A DNA stretch of 64,000 nucleotides, from the IMG/VR virus record IMGVR_UViG_3300027847_002504, positions 50,791 through 114,790 of that record; one strand, given 5' to 3'. This document shows, in pieces, positions 1-7,325 of the stretch (its first letter is position 1; each line of letters starts with the position of its first letter). The notes under the pieces were generated by a model. The model worked only from the letters and a program-made list of their open reading frames with translations, was not told the origin of the DNA and made no database searches. Source of the stretch: a virus. The translations under genes were made by a program, and so were the position numbers.

Positions 1-87
1 TTTATCAACGACTAACTCGCTGCCACCCCATCCATCGAAAAGATGGACAATCAAAAATAAACTAATGATTTGACTATCAACTTCCAT
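1..87 (-). CDS. Partial hypothetical protein (N-terminus only)
   Basis: A leftward reading frame starts at an ATG ending at base 87 and runs off the left edge. Only 29 codons are visible, beginning MEVDSQIISLFLIVHLF and continuing through an FDGWGGSELVV segment. No good ribosome binding site precedes the ATG; a run of AAT triplets lies just upstream. It would be divergent from the deoxyribosyltransferase-like gene at 188. I do not recognise a family from so short a piece. Confidence 0.4.
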   Translation of the reverse strand, partial: MEVDSQIISLFLIVHLFDGWGGSELVVDK

Positions 88-187
88 TATTATTATTATT
101 ACTTGGCTCACCGATCTGGCTCCTTCCTGCTTGTATTACGAGAAATTTTGAGTATAGTATGTTATTTAACACAACACTGGAGTTAAT

Positions 188-796
188 ATGAAAAATCACA
201 GGTTATGGGGAATGAGATGCTACTTGTCGGGTGCGATGGACAAGGCCCCCGATCAGGGCGCGGAATGGCGGGTGTGGGAAGGTGATATACTCGAAAAGAT
301 GGGGATTGTTGTTCTTAACCCATGCGACAAGCCCATTGACCTTGAGGACGGGTTGGATATAGAGTGTCTTCAGTATAGGACTAAATTAAAAGAAGATGGG
401 GATTACAAAACGATTGCCAGTGAAATGAAAAAGGTGAGAATCGTTGATCTTAGAATGGTCGATATGGCCGACTTCTTAATTGTTAATCTCGATACCTCAA
501 TACCAACTTGTGGAACCCATGAAGAGATTAGTTGGGCCAACAGGATGAAGAACCCCGTCCTCATACACTGCAAACAGGGGAAGAGCGAAATTCCCGACTG
601 GATGTTTGGTATGATCCCGGATGAGCACATGTTTAGCACCTGGGATGAAATAAATGAATACCTCAGACATGTTAATGAAGACGAAGTGGTTGAGGACATG
701 AAGAGATGGATATTTTTCGATTACACCAAGTTGGTGCCGAAAGTTTCAATCGATTACATTCATGCGTCAGAAGAGAAGACCAAAGCTTACGCTTGA
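188..796 (+). CDS. Nucleoside 2-deoxyribosyltransferase-like protein
   Basis: 202 residues. The N-terminal motif CYLSGAMD followed by an acidic strand-helix, and a later MADFLIVNLDTSIPTCGTHEE block, match the nucleoside 2-deoxyribosyltransferase fold. Members cleave or exchange the base-sugar bond of nucleosides and often serve phage nucleotide salvage. The Asp/Glu-rich second motif contains the likely catalytic Glu in GTHEE. A TGGAG ribosome binding site sits 6 nt before the ATG. It is the only plus-strand gene near the left edge and faces away from the prs cluster. A role in nucleotide recycling beside PRPP synthetase is plausible; the substrate is unknown. Confidence 0.65.
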   Translation: MKNHRLWGMRCYLSGAMDKAPDQGAEWRVWEGDILEKMGIVVLNPCDKPIDLEDGLDIECLQYRTKLKEDGDYKTIASEMKKVRIVDLRMVDMADFLIVNLDTSIPTCGTHEEISWANRMKNPVLIHCKQGKSEIPDWMFGMIPDEHMFSTWDEINEYLRHVNEDEVVEDMKRWIFFDYTKLVPKVSIDYIHASEEKTKAYA

Positions 797-892
797 TAAC
801 CGTTCTGTACCACAACGTTCTCAAGGCACTTGGTGGGAACTATTTGAAAGTCTAATAGGTGATGAGGGGCTAAAGTTAAATTAGGATCGTCT

Positions 893-1351
893 TTAATTTT
901 TACCAGTAGGTTTCCATAATAAGGAATCAAATCCCCATTCAGATATAAATGGTTTCATTTTATCTGAATCTAAAGCACCCATGAAATTGTCAAGTGGTAG
1001 GTTCTCCCAGTCTTTGCCCTTTTCTTTCTCGGAGACTTTCATTTCATCGATCCAAGTCTTAATAGCGAGATCTCCCCACTCTCTGATTTCATTAATAACG
1101 TCATCTTTTTTATCGTTATTGTTTCCATCTGGGAATTGGCTATTATCTATCTCAACCCAGATTCTATTCTGACCAGGTGTATCACGTCCAAATAGGACTG
1201 CCATTAGAGTGATTCCGGCCTCCCAGTCATTTGCGCCTGCCCATAGTTTCCAGTCTAATGAATAACCATTGTCGGGACCCTTCTCAACAACTTAAAAATT
1301 TTCTGGCATTTTAGCGGATTTATTCTTAGCTGTTTTGTACCAATTACCCAT
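893..1351 (-). pseudogene. Small WYKTA-motif protein interrupted by an in-frame stop
   Basis: The frame starts at an ATG sharing one base with the stop of the HAD-like gene, which implies translational coupling. It encodes MGNWYKTAKNKSAKMPENF, then a TAA at 1292-1294, and stays open in the same frame to 893. The downstream part continues with acidic, Trp-rich sequence (LDWKLWAGANDWE and beyond). A TAA-to-AAA change would restore about 152 residues. The N-terminal W-Y-x-[KT]-A pattern recurs in other proteins of this window. It could be a nonsense pseudogene, a sequencing error or a readthrough gene. An internal start at 1204 is possible but lacks a good ribosome binding site. Confidence 0.55.
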
Positions 1352-1779
1352 TATTCTTTGTATTGTATATACCCTTCAAGAACAGTCTGCCAATCAGATA
1401 ACGGATTAAATCCGGCTTTATCATCAAGAATAACATTGCAATAAAACTTCTTGCTAAAATCTTGAAATTCATTTGGGAGACATTCTAAATTAGAATTTAT
1501 GAAATCAAACTTGATTCCATGTTTCTTAAACCATTTCAAATACCCTTCTATGTAAGGCTCGTGTGAGCAAGTCCATAAGATTAAAATCAATTCGGGATCT
1601 GCTGTCAACGTTTTCAACGCCTCTTCTGCCATAGGATAAAATGATTGGTTCTCCAAATCGTTTAAATAATATCCCCCAGGGCATATTGTTCCATGCAAGT
1701 CGATAGCCCAATAAGTTCTGTCCCACCCGCGAGCGAGCTTGTTTTCGTATGCTATCTGTATACTTCTTTTAAGGCTCAT
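1351..1779 (-). CDS. HAD-like phosphatase-type protein
   Basis: 142 residues. WAIDLHGTICPG near residue 25 resembles HAD motif I (DxDGT), with His replacing the second Asp (D27, H29). LILWTCSH resembles motif II (a Thr or Ser after the second strand), and VILDDKAG near residue 117 resembles motif IV. The loss of the general acid/base Asp suggests altered or lost phosphatase chemistry. The start overlaps the prs stop by 4 nt (ATGA), so the two are coupled. It may act on a phosphosugar or nucleotide, but the substrate is not visible. Confidence 0.6.
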   Translation of the reverse strand: MSLKRSIQIAYENKLARGWDRTYWAIDLHGTICPGGYYLNDLENQSFYPMAEEALKTLTADPELILILWTCSHEPYIEGYLKWFKKHGIKFDFINSNLECLPNEFQDFSKKFYCNVILDDKAGFNPLSDWQTVLEGYIQYKE

Positions 1780-2762
1780 TCGTCGTCCTCCGGTGAAGAA
1801 AAGAGATCCGAAATCGACCTTCCGTCGTTAGCTCTAAGGACACACTCTCCGATTAATTTTCCAAGGTTTACGATTTTAATTTTTGGACTTTTCTTTACGT
1901 CAATAGAGTTTGTCACCAAAACTTTTTCGATACAACTATTTTCAATATTTTCATAGCTCTTGATTTTTCCATTGTTGATAAAGCAGCCATGAGCGACAGC
2001 AACATAAACTTTTGTTGCCCCCTTTTTCATAAGCAACTCCGCCCCATTGATCAAGGTGCCACCAGTCGAGGTCAAGTCGTCTACAAGAACACAGACCTTA
2101 CCGTCAACCTCTCCCATGATGAAGTCAGATGTCGTGTTTGTTCCGCTATGTCTGGTTTTTGATATTACAGCCAATCTTGATCCTGGAACGAACTTTCTGT
2201 ACTCTTTGGCAATCTTTCCAGCGCCTTCGTCTGGAGCGACCATTACAATGTCTTCTGTGGGGCATTTGCCAATCGTCTTAAGAAGTTCTTCCACCATAAT
2301 CTTGGTGCATGAAATGTGATCGACACCAATATCGAAGAACCCCTCGATTTGTGGAGCATGTAAGTTTATGAGAAGAGCGTCGTCTGCCCCCGCATACCCA
2401 ATAAGTCCAGCCACCAACTTTGATGTGATGGGAACTCTTGGCTTATCTTTGCGATCCTGTCTTGAGTATCCCATATAAGGAATAATTACGGTGATATTTT
2501 TTGCCTTTGCCCTCTTAGCACAATCGATCATGACGAGCAATTCCATTAAGTCATCGTTCACTGGATCGAAGATGGTTTGGATTATGACAATGTCTCGTTT
2601 TCGGAGGTTACAGTTATATTCGACATGTATTTCCCCCCGGTTGCTATTGCTTTCAAAAAGCTTGATAAATCTGTTGCCAAGTGGAATCGATAAATACCGC
2701 GCAACGCTTTTTGCCAACTTTTCGTTGGAACGCCCAGAAAATACGAGAGGTTCACCGTTCAT
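1776..2762 (-). CDS. prs: Ribose-phosphate pyrophosphokinase (PRPP synthetase)
   Basis: 328 residues, near the usual 310-320. It makes PRPP from ribose 5-phosphate and ATP for nucleotide and NAD synthesis in the cytoplasm. Visible motifs are YMGYSRQDRK (about residues 96-105), the LHAPQIEGFFD loop (134-144), PDEGA (177-181) and the PRPP-binding loop VDDLTSTGGT (227-236). The last normally reads VDDMIDTGGT, so the ribose-phosphate loop is slightly divergent. A strong AAGGAG ribosome binding site precedes the ATG. It is followed by, and overlaps, the HAD-like gene. Phage prs genes are known in large phages, often with NAD or nucleotide salvage genes. Confidence 0.92.
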   Translation of the reverse strand: MNGEPLVFSGRSNEKLAKSVARYLSIPLGNRFIKLFESNSNRGEIHVEYNCNLRKRDIVIIQTIFDPVNDDLMELLVMIDCAKRAKAKNITVIIPYMGYSRQDRKDKPRVPITSKLVAGLIGYAGADDALLINLHAPQIEGFFDIGVDHISCTKIMVEELLKTIGKCPTEDIVMVAPDEGAGKIAKEYRKFVPGSRLAVISKTRHSGTNTTSDFIMGEVDGKVCVLVDDLTSTGGTLINGAELLMKKGATKVYVAVAHGCFINNGKIKSYENIENSCIEKVLVTNSIDVKKSPKIKIVNLGKLIGECVLRANDGRSISDLFSSPEDDE

Positions 2763-2764
2763 GT

Positions 2765-3196
2765 CTACTCCTTATTTATTTTGTAAATGCAGAAACTGGA
2801 ATTGTCAATTAATGATTCTTCATCCAAAATGACATTCCTCTGAAATGTACTCCTTCTTGTCCAACCATCTTCTTTTACGTCTCTCCTGACAGTTATATAT
2901 GCTACACCGCTATCCTTAAGGAGCCCTCTTATTTTGATGATGATTTCCGCCCCCCTCTTCCTCGCTAACTGCATTTAATACATAAGTGCATGTAATCGTG
3001 TCATATAAACCTTCTGGTGAGGTCGGGAAAAAATGTGGATCATATCGGTGCATTGACAATTCATCAGCGTCTGTGCCCTTACCGCACCGCACCCATAGTC
3101 TAAGCATCTATCAACTAATAAATACTTTCTATTGAGCCATCGTGCGGGGGCAGAGGCCTTATCTCTCGATTTCGCAGTCTTATGGCTGTTTTTCAT
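2765..3196 (-). pseudogene. Class I SAM methyltransferase, broken by two indels
   Basis: Three overlapping frames together spell one methyltransferase of about 141 residues. The N-terminal part ends in LDYGCG (SAM motif I), the middle part carries KGTDADELSMHRYDP and YDTITCTYVLNAVSEEE, and the C-terminal part carries IKIRGLLKDSGVAYITVRRD. The first break is a 5-bp tandem duplication (GCGGT GCGGT) right after the glycine-rich loop. The second is a run of six G where five would keep frame. The net change is +6, so start and stop remain in register. Its start overlaps the 3' end of the membrane-protein gene, and prs follows 2 nt later. Inactivation or sequencing error are both possible. Confidence 0.75.
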
Positions 3197-3518
3197 CCTG
3201 GGCCCCATTCTTGCAATGATCATGGTCGCAATGTTTGTGGCGCTTCTTAATGCAGAGGATTGCCGCGATGATTGAGGGAATGACGCAACAAATCATGTGA
3301 AATTTAAATCCAAATAAGATGATAACCCCAAGTCCGCCCCAAGAAAACCAGCCGTGCATGTGTATATCGAAGACCTCATGAAGAATATGCTCTATTCCTT
3401 CGATTAAAAGGAATGATATAGCAAAAAATATCAAGAAACGTATGACCATCTTCACTTTGCTTGGTTTCTCCAATTCTTCACCTCGTTTGTGAGTTTTATT
3501 TTGATTTAGACATTCCAT
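3180..3518 (-). CDS. Two-helix membrane protein with His/Cys-rich tail
   Basis: 112 residues. Two hydrophobic segments are visible (about residues 24-45 and 60-90, the latter containing ICCVIPSIIAAILC), followed by a basic and metal-ligand-rich tail KKRHKHCDHDHC. The tail suggests cytoplasmic metal binding. The gene begins 20 nt downstream of the RNase P RNA and would lie on the same leftward transcript. The first in-frame ATG gives MECLNQNKTHK; a later Met at the membrane segment is possible. No family recognised. Confidence 0.6.
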   Translation of the reverse strand: MECLNQNKTHKRGEELEKPSKVKMVIRFLIFFAISFLLIEGIEHILHEVFDIHMHGWFSWGGLGVIILFGFKFHMICCVIPSIIAAILCIKKRHKHCDHDHCKNGAQDEKQP

Positions 3519-3537
3519 TTTTTAACCAATAATTAAT

Positions 3538-3731
3538 CTTTTAGGCTCGTAAGCAGGATTTTGTTTCAACCTCGTCATTAATCTTTGCCGCTACCCGGCT
3601 TCACAGTGCTTCTCACACACTCAGCCTGTTTGCGTTGCTACCTCGGTAGTGCTATCCGGTTTTCCGTCCTACCTTAAGAAGTGTAGTCCTGACTTTCCTC
3701 TGGTTTAACCAGCGACGAGTCGGCCTAAAAG
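3538..3731 (-). ncRNA. rnpB: RNase P RNA (compact bacterial type)
   Basis: About 194 nt. The ends form a perfect 9-bp P1 helix: CTTTTAGGC at 3731-3723 with GCCTAAAAG at 3546-3538. P2 is CTCGTC (3719-3714) with GACGAG (3576-3571). Conserved region I reads GAGGAAAGTCAGGACT and conserved region V reads ACAAAATCCTGCTTA, matching the family signatures GAGGAAAGTCCGGGC and ACAGAACCCGGCTTA. P4 pairs CAGGA (3691-3687) with TCCTG (3558-3554), a compensatory change from the usual CCGGG/CCCGG. GATTAATGACGAG parallels GATGAATGACTG of E. coli. The specificity region is shortened to about 110 nt. RNase P RNA is the ribozyme that trims tRNA 5' ends. A promoter lies just upstream and many tRNA genes lie nearby. 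Confidence 0.87.
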
Positions 3732-3747
3732 AAATTGTTAATACATA

Positions 3748-3775
3748 ACAATAGTTCGTGTTTCCCATTTGTCAA
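3748..3775 (-). promoter_or_regulatory. Sigma70-like promoter for the RNase P RNA
   Basis: On the minus strand, -35 TTGACA (3775-3770) is separated by 16 nt from -10 TATTGT (3753-3748). Predicted initiation near 3741 is about 10 nt before the P1 helix, as expected for a dedicated rnpB promoter that may also serve the genes down to 893. Confidence 0.65.
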
Positions 3776-3780
3776 GCCCT

Positions 3781-3859
3781 AAAATAGAAAATGCCCCAGT
3801 GTTCAGTCCGGGGCTTTTCCTATCATCTCAGCCGTTCCGGGCTGGATGGCGTTCATAAC
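3781..3859 (-). ncRNA. Candidate small RNA ending in a terminator-like hairpin
   Basis: A second minus-strand promoter (TTGCAA at 3893-3888, 16 nt, TATAAT at 3871-3866) would start a transcript near 3859. About 45 nt later the hairpin GCCCC...GGGGC (3814-3793) is followed by ATTTTCTATTTT, a weak terminator. The roughly 75-nt RNA also contains AGCCCGGAACGGCT, another short hairpin. No reading frame is evident. It could be a small regulatory RNA, or a leader whose attenuated transcript precedes the RNase P promoter. Confidence 0.35.
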
Positions 3860-3865
3860 AGTGAT

Positions 3866-3893
3866 ATTATACCGTTAATTACTGGTTTTGCAA
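3866..3893 (-). promoter_or_regulatory. Sigma70-like promoter upstream of the candidate small RNA
   Basis: TTGCAA and TATAAT with a 16-nt spacer, reading leftward. It lies 115 nt upstream of the RNase P promoter and in the gap before the divergent gene at 3973. Confidence 0.5.
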
Positions 3894-3972
3894 GCTCTAT
3901 GAAGGAGTATTACTAAAAATAAGTAACATAATCACAACATAACAAAACACAACCCAATCATAAGAGGGCGTA

Positions 3973-4464
3973 ATGATAATAAAAACTAAAAATGGCAACA
4001 AGGTGCTCGAAACAAGCAAAAAGGATTGGGTTTCTACGGCTAAGAGTCGAGGTTGGACTATAACAGCTGGGCCGGGCGATGTGCCAGTAAGGGATCGGCT
4101 TCAAGTCATGTATCCAAGGAAGAGGCTACAGATTGAAAATGCTTATAATGAAGCTCACGCTATATTGTCGGTGTTGAATCTCGATAGTAATGACGAAAAG
4201 AAAAATGCCGCCTATCTTGCGGTGAGAAAGTTTTTTGACTTGGTCAAAGGCATGGACTCAGGAATAGATGACACGATTAGTGCCTGGGACAGATATCTTA
4301 AGGAAAAATCAAAAAGTATTGGAATCAGTACCATGATGGGGGATGCAAAGGGTTGGTTGAAAGACGATCCTGGTTTTCAAAAGAGGGTTCGTCAAAGGGA
4401 TGCTGACAACCCGGCGCTGCAATCGTATAAGGACGAGCTACAATCTACACAGAATAATTCCTAA
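3973..4464 (+). CDS. Hypothetical protein with N-terminal KKDW motif
   Basis: 163 residues, basic and largely helical, no membrane segment. The N-terminus contains TSKKDWVSTAKSRGW (about residues 14-28), similar to ISKKEWKSIGKIAQW in the gene at 22368, so the two share an N-terminal module. The middle (VLNLDSNDEKKNAAYLAVRKFFDLV) looks like a helical bundle. An AAGAGGG ribosome binding site precedes the ATG. Its 3' end overlaps the convergent cytidylyltransferase gene by 20 nt. Function unknown; a virion-associated role is only a guess based on the shared module. Confidence 0.6.
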   Translation: MIIKTKNGNKVLETSKKDWVSTAKSRGWTITAGPGDVPVRDRLQVMYPRKRLQIENAYNEAHAILSVLNLDSNDEKKNAAYLAVRKFFDLVKGMDSGIDDTISAWDRYLKEKSKSIGISTMMGDAKGWLKDDPGFQKRVRQRDADNPALQSYKDELQSTQNNS

Positions 4465-4888
4465 AATCTGATGAAGATCTGATCTTATCACCGAGGCCGT
4501 CTATTAACTCGATTCCGCCATCAGCACACACTTGGGTCTCTTCGAGCCCCTCAGAGGGCCTGTCTCCGCCATTGGCGAAGATCATTTTGTTGTCTGGGTA
4601 CTGCTGTCGCAAGTAAGCGACTGTGTCCTTCACTGATTGCCCCTTATCAATGGAAAGGTGTGCGGAATCAACTATTCCCAATGAGCCAACAATTTTCAAC
4701 CTATCGAACTGATCCATTAAAAATCCGCCGCTTTTAAGGAGAGCTTGATTGTTGTTGTTGACTATCGCTATTAAATAGTCGCCCCAGTGTTTTGCTAACT
4801 CAAGATACTCTATATGTCCTACATGTAGAGGGTCAAAATATCCGCTTGTGATTACGATTGTTCCTTTCGGATTTTCTGTTGATATCAT
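4445..4888 (-). CDS. Cytidylyltransferase-family nucleotidyltransferase
   Basis: 147 residues, the usual size for single-domain members such as TagD or the C-terminal domain of RfaE. TSGYFDPLHVGHIEYL carries the HxGH signature (HVGH, residues 22-25), and the end has KIRSSSDF near residue 137, matching the family's R/STS motif. These enzymes transfer a nucleotide to a phosphorylated sugar, glycerol or related alcohol. MIFANGGDR fits the strand before the RxDY/GGD loop. It may feed nucleotide-activated precursors to the glycan genes at 26-32 kb, but that is inference. Partners on the minus strand upstream are short hypotheticals. Confidence 0.8.
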   Translation of the reverse strand: MISTENPKGTIVITSGYFDPLHVGHIEYLELAKHWGDYLIAIVNNNNQALLKSGGFLMDQFDRLKIVGSLGIVDSAHLSIDKGQSVKDTVAYLRQQYPDNKMIFANGGDRPSEGLEETQVCADGGIELIDGLGDKIRSSSDFRNYSV

Positions 4889-4906
4889 TGTTTGTATTCC
4901 TCGAAT

Positions 4907-5245
4907 CTACCACGATCCAGTTAACGTTGCTCCTGCCTCTGCGTATTTCCTGAACATGAGTCTAAAATCATCATATTCAAAATCTTGCATCTCCCATTGC
5001 GGATCTGCATGTTCTTTCGCCGCTTTGTATGAAGTCTCATCAAGAACTTCGGATATTCTGATTATTGCCTCATTGCTGATCTCATCTCGCCCTAATGATA
5101 TATTGGTGATTCCAAATACCATGTCGTGATAGCATTTTCCACCAAAGAAGACCATTTCGCCTTCACCTATTCCATTGTTTATTAGTCTTAACTCGTGATC
5201 GAATTTTACTCCCTTGTCAGATTTCCAATGGTTACTTAGACCCAT
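4907..5245 (-). CDS. Hypothetical protein
   Basis: 112 residues with no recognised domain. Sequence is mixed alpha/beta with two Trp near the ends (NHWKSDKG at the start, TLTGSW at the end) and an acidic DFEYDDFRLMF segment. Its start overlaps the stop region of the 70-residue gene upstream by 14 nt, so it belongs to a leftward operon of small genes (5685 to 4445). Confidence 0.5.
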   Translation of the reverse strand: MGLSNHWKSDKGVKFDHELRLINNGIGEGEMVFFGGKCYHDMVFGITNISLGRDEISNEAIIRISEVLDETSYKAAKEHADPQWEMQDFEYDDFRLMFRKYAEAGATLTGSW

Positions 5246-5444
5246 GATTAGTCTCCAAAATATACCTCTTTATGTACTCACTCAATTTTACAGGATCTAT
5301 TATGGTGAATCCTGTATGCATCAACTTGTTACAGTGGGCGAATCCGATTTCATATATCTGATATAGAGGGGAGTATAAAATCGTGTCCCCATTTTCTTTT
5401 TGGTAATATCTCCATTCTTCATCATATATGGTAATATTTTTCAT
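5232..5444 (-). CDS. Hypothetical small protein
   Basis: 70 residues, Tyr-rich (EEWRYYQKENGDTILYSPLYQIYEIGF), with no motif I recognise. It overlaps the next gene by 14 nt and starts 1 nt after the preceding gene's stop, which supports a real operon. Possibly a small single-domain beta protein. Confidence 0.5.
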   Translation of the reverse strand: MKNITIYDEEWRYYQKENGDTILYSPLYQIYEIGFAHCNKLMHTGFTIIDPVKLSEYIKRYILETNHGSK

Positions 5445-5445
5445 G

Positions 5446-5685
5446 TCATTCCCAATCTGGATCGTTAATGGCTTGGTCTATGATAAATCCAGCCAAAAAC
5501 CTATCTGCTGTATCTGCATTTGGATTATGTCTATGGATCGCCGAGTCAAACATTACAGTGTAATTTTTGCACTTCTTAATGATAGCTTCCCTTTTGTCAA
5601 GTATCGAGCACCCTTTGGCCGTCTTTTCTTTTCGATGTTTTGTTCCGCAGGTTTCACATACGAACACGCATTTTTCCTGAAACAT
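5446..5685 (-). CDS. Hypothetical small Cys-rich protein
   Basis: 79 residues. The N-terminal segment FVCETCGTKHRKEKTAKGC has a CxxC pair plus further Cys and His ligands, consistent with a small zinc-binding knuckle. The C-terminus is acidic. A GAAGG sequence abuts the ATG, so the true start may be a few codons later. First gene of the leftward run ending at 4445. Confidence 0.5.
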   Translation of the reverse strand: MFQEKCVFVCETCGTKHRKEKTAKGCSILDKREAIIKKCKNYTVMFDSAIHRHNPNADTADRFLAGFIIDQAINDPDWE

Positions 5686-5743
5686 CCTTCTTTAATTGAG
5701 AACAACTAACTGTAAAAACCCTATCTGAGCTATACTCCCATCT

Positions 5744-6271
5744 CTACTTTGGTGCAAGTACAACGGGAACGGCTATGTCTATGTATAAGACCCCATTAGC
5801 TCTCACTTTTATCACTTCTCCCAAAAACGGGATCAAATGCAAATTGTTAACATATTCATAATTCGTCAACAAGTCTATACTGTTGACGTAGGCTAAAGGA
5901 ATTCCGAGTGTGGGTAAATCGGTAGTCCAAGTCCCATTTGTAATATCACAGAAAAACTCACAATCGTCCCCTATCTTTATAATAACAACCGCGTGTATAA
6001 AGTCGCCAACAACATAGCCGACTTGTTCAATAAGGATCGTGTTTGCCTCAAATCCATTTTCTCTCAACTTGAGGGTGTATTTTGCAGATTTATTTGAACA
6101 ATCGTACAAGTTTTCCACGTATGGTTCTCGATAAATTCTGTAAAAATCCTCAAGAAGTGGTGGGAGCATTGTTTCACAGGTGTATATTGGTGGTGCAGAC
6201 TGTTTCCCCACTGGTAAAGTTGCACATCCAGATAAGAACGCTGAAAATACTAATAACACCGGGAGCTTCAT
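5744..6271 (-). CDS. Lipoprotein, possible transglutaminase-like fold
   Basis: 175 residues. A signal peptide (MKLPVLLVFSAFLSGC) ends in a lipobox with C16 as the probable lipidated residue, so the mature protein would be anchored in a host membrane. Downstream, YDCSNKSAKY (C58), FIHAVVIIK (H93) and CDITNGTW (D109) are spaced like the Cys-His-Asp triad of transglutaminase-like cysteine peptidases; this assignment is tentative. Phage lipoproteins often act in superinfection exclusion or lysis. It stands alone between small operons, with a short spacer on either side. Confidence 0.6.
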   Translation of the reverse strand: MKLPVLLVFSAFLSGCATLPVGKQSAPPIYTCETMLPPLLEDFYRIYREPYVENLYDCSNKSAKYTLKLRENGFEANTILIEQVGYVVGDFIHAVVIIKIGDDCEFFCDITNGTWTTDLPTLGIPLAYVNSIDLLTNYEYVNNLHLIPFLGEVIKVRANGVLYIDIAVPVVLAPK

Positions 6272-6339
6272 GGTTCACCTCTTGTTGATTGTACGTTGGT
6301 TGATAATATATGCTCGGTATTGGGAAAAGTCAAGCCCTT

Positions 6340-6738
6340 TTATACATATTTGTTAATATTATGTGCGCTTGAGCTATCTCTTATGCTATAAAACTCCTTA
6401 GCTAACCCGATTTTTCTAACGGTTCCCACCACCGCTACCGTACTCCCGTCTATGTTGAAAATGTGTATGTGTGTATAGATTCCGAATTTTGCTATTTTGT
6501 ATGCGAGATCTTTCAGTTTTAGATATGGTTTACCCACTTCAAATTTTGGTATTAAAATGTAATCATTATCATCGTTTCTTGCTATTACTGGGGTCTTAGT
6601 GTCTTTCAAATAGATCACTGATTCGCCCTTGTTTTTTCTTATAATTATTAGCCTGTCACTTGGCCATTTTTCTTCAATCACTTCCGCTCCCGACACCCTA
6701 TAATTTTTGGTCTTAGACCAAAATTTCCACCAACTCAT
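6340..6738 (-). CDS. Hypothetical protein
   Basis: 132 residues. The N-terminus MSWWKFWSKTKNY is aromatic and basic, followed by short beta-strand-rich sequence with no recognised motif. No signal peptide or clear membrane helix. A purine-rich AAAGGGGGG sequence precedes the ATG. Function unknown. Confidence 0.55.
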   Translation of the reverse strand: MSWWKFWSKTKNYRVSGAEVIEEKWPSDRLIIIRKNKGESVIYLKDTKTPVIARNDDNDYILIPKFEVGKPYLKLKDLAYKIAKFGIYTHIHIFNIDGSTVAVVGTVRKIGLAKEFYSIRDSSSAHNINKYV

Positions 6739-6823
6739 GCGCCCCCCTTTTTTTGAGTTATGATTATGTTATTCTATTTATTGTTATCTATTAGTTGTTC
6801 TTTATTGGTTATGGTTTCACATT

Positions 6824-6910
6824 TACATCGGGAGGGATTCGAACCCCCAGTGGAGCCTTAGCTCTTCAGATTAAAAGTCTGATACCTTCAGCCAATTCGG
6901 TCACCGATGC
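6824..6910 (-). tRNA. Chimeric class II tRNA with anticodon UUU
   Basis: Acceptor GCATCGG/CCGATGT, discriminator A, no encoded CCA. The D arm (GACCGAATTGGCTGAAGGT) and long variable arm (GAGC TAAG GCTC) are those of a serine-type class II tRNA. The anticodon arm is TCAGA-CTTTTAA-TCTGA, giving UUU (Lys), nearly the same arm as the normal tRNA-Lys at 14574. T arm GGGGG-TTCGAAT-CCCTC. The body predicts seryl rather than lysyl identity. Confidence 0.75.
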
Positions 6911-6940
6911 AAATTCTCTACGTTTTTGGTTCTACATAAT

Positions 6941-7005
6941 TGGTGTCGATGGTCGGACTTGAATCGACGTGGTATGAACGGTACTGTTAGGTCACGGGCA
7001 TCAAT
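6941..7005 (-). pseudogene. Degenerate tRNA (Val AAC-like), D arm missing
   Basis: The 3' part is sound: T loop TTCAAGT, acceptor strand CATCGAC, then A and an encoded CCA. The preceding 30 nt contain CCTAACAG, resembling a Val(AAC) anticodon loop, and a weak acceptor partner (ATTGATG), but there is no room for a D arm. Likely a decayed tRNA. Confidence 0.45.
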
Positions 7006-7017
7006 AAGGCAGGTTAC

Positions 7018-7165
7018 TTATACCCACCTGGTTCCACTCTTCGCTTTTCCAGGTCGCCTTAGAAGCTCATTTACAACCTTTATACCAAAAGACGTATACC
7101 GGGAACGCCACAACGCAGCTATATTACCGAGATATATCTTCTCATACTCCCGTTAGGGACTTCAT
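7018..7165 (-). pseudogene. Small frameshifted coding region
   Basis: The ATG at 7165 opens MKSLTG, then a stop. Dropping one G from a GGG run at about 7152 yields a coherent 48-residue protein containing EYEKIYLGNIAALWRSRY, TSFGIKVVNELLRRPGK and AKSGTRWV, ending at a TAA at 7018. Length is 3n+1, as expected for a one-base insertion. Not recognised, but the composition is clearly protein-like. Confidence 0.5.
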
Positions 7166-7325
7166 TTCCGTGTTTACGATGGCTATTCCTCTCGCCTACA
7201 TCGACGTAAAATGGCGACGTGTTTTTAACAAGGATTCGCTCTCGTAAGAGCTATTGAGGATTCCTCAACGCCCGTCCTTGGGAAGTTGGCATTCAACTGG
7301 CTCCCTAATCCAGATTAATCGTTAT
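7166..7325. other. Noncoding stretch with several hairpins
   Basis: No convincing reading frame. Minus-strand hairpins include TTGAGGA/TCCTCAA, GCTCTTACGAGAGC, and GGGA(GCC)AGTTG pairing with CAACTTCCC. It may be a spacer or processing region between the tRNA genes on each side. Confidence 0.3.

Noticed and set aside
6941-7205. tRNA-like ends (GTCGATG at 7199-7205 and CATCGAC at 6945-6951) that could frame a tmRNA or an intron-containing tRNA
   Set aside because: The interior lacks tmRNA signatures (no GGNUUCGAC, no G3-U70, no ALAA-type tag) and group I intron core. It instead contains a protein-like frame (7018-7165). The seven-base match is probably chance.
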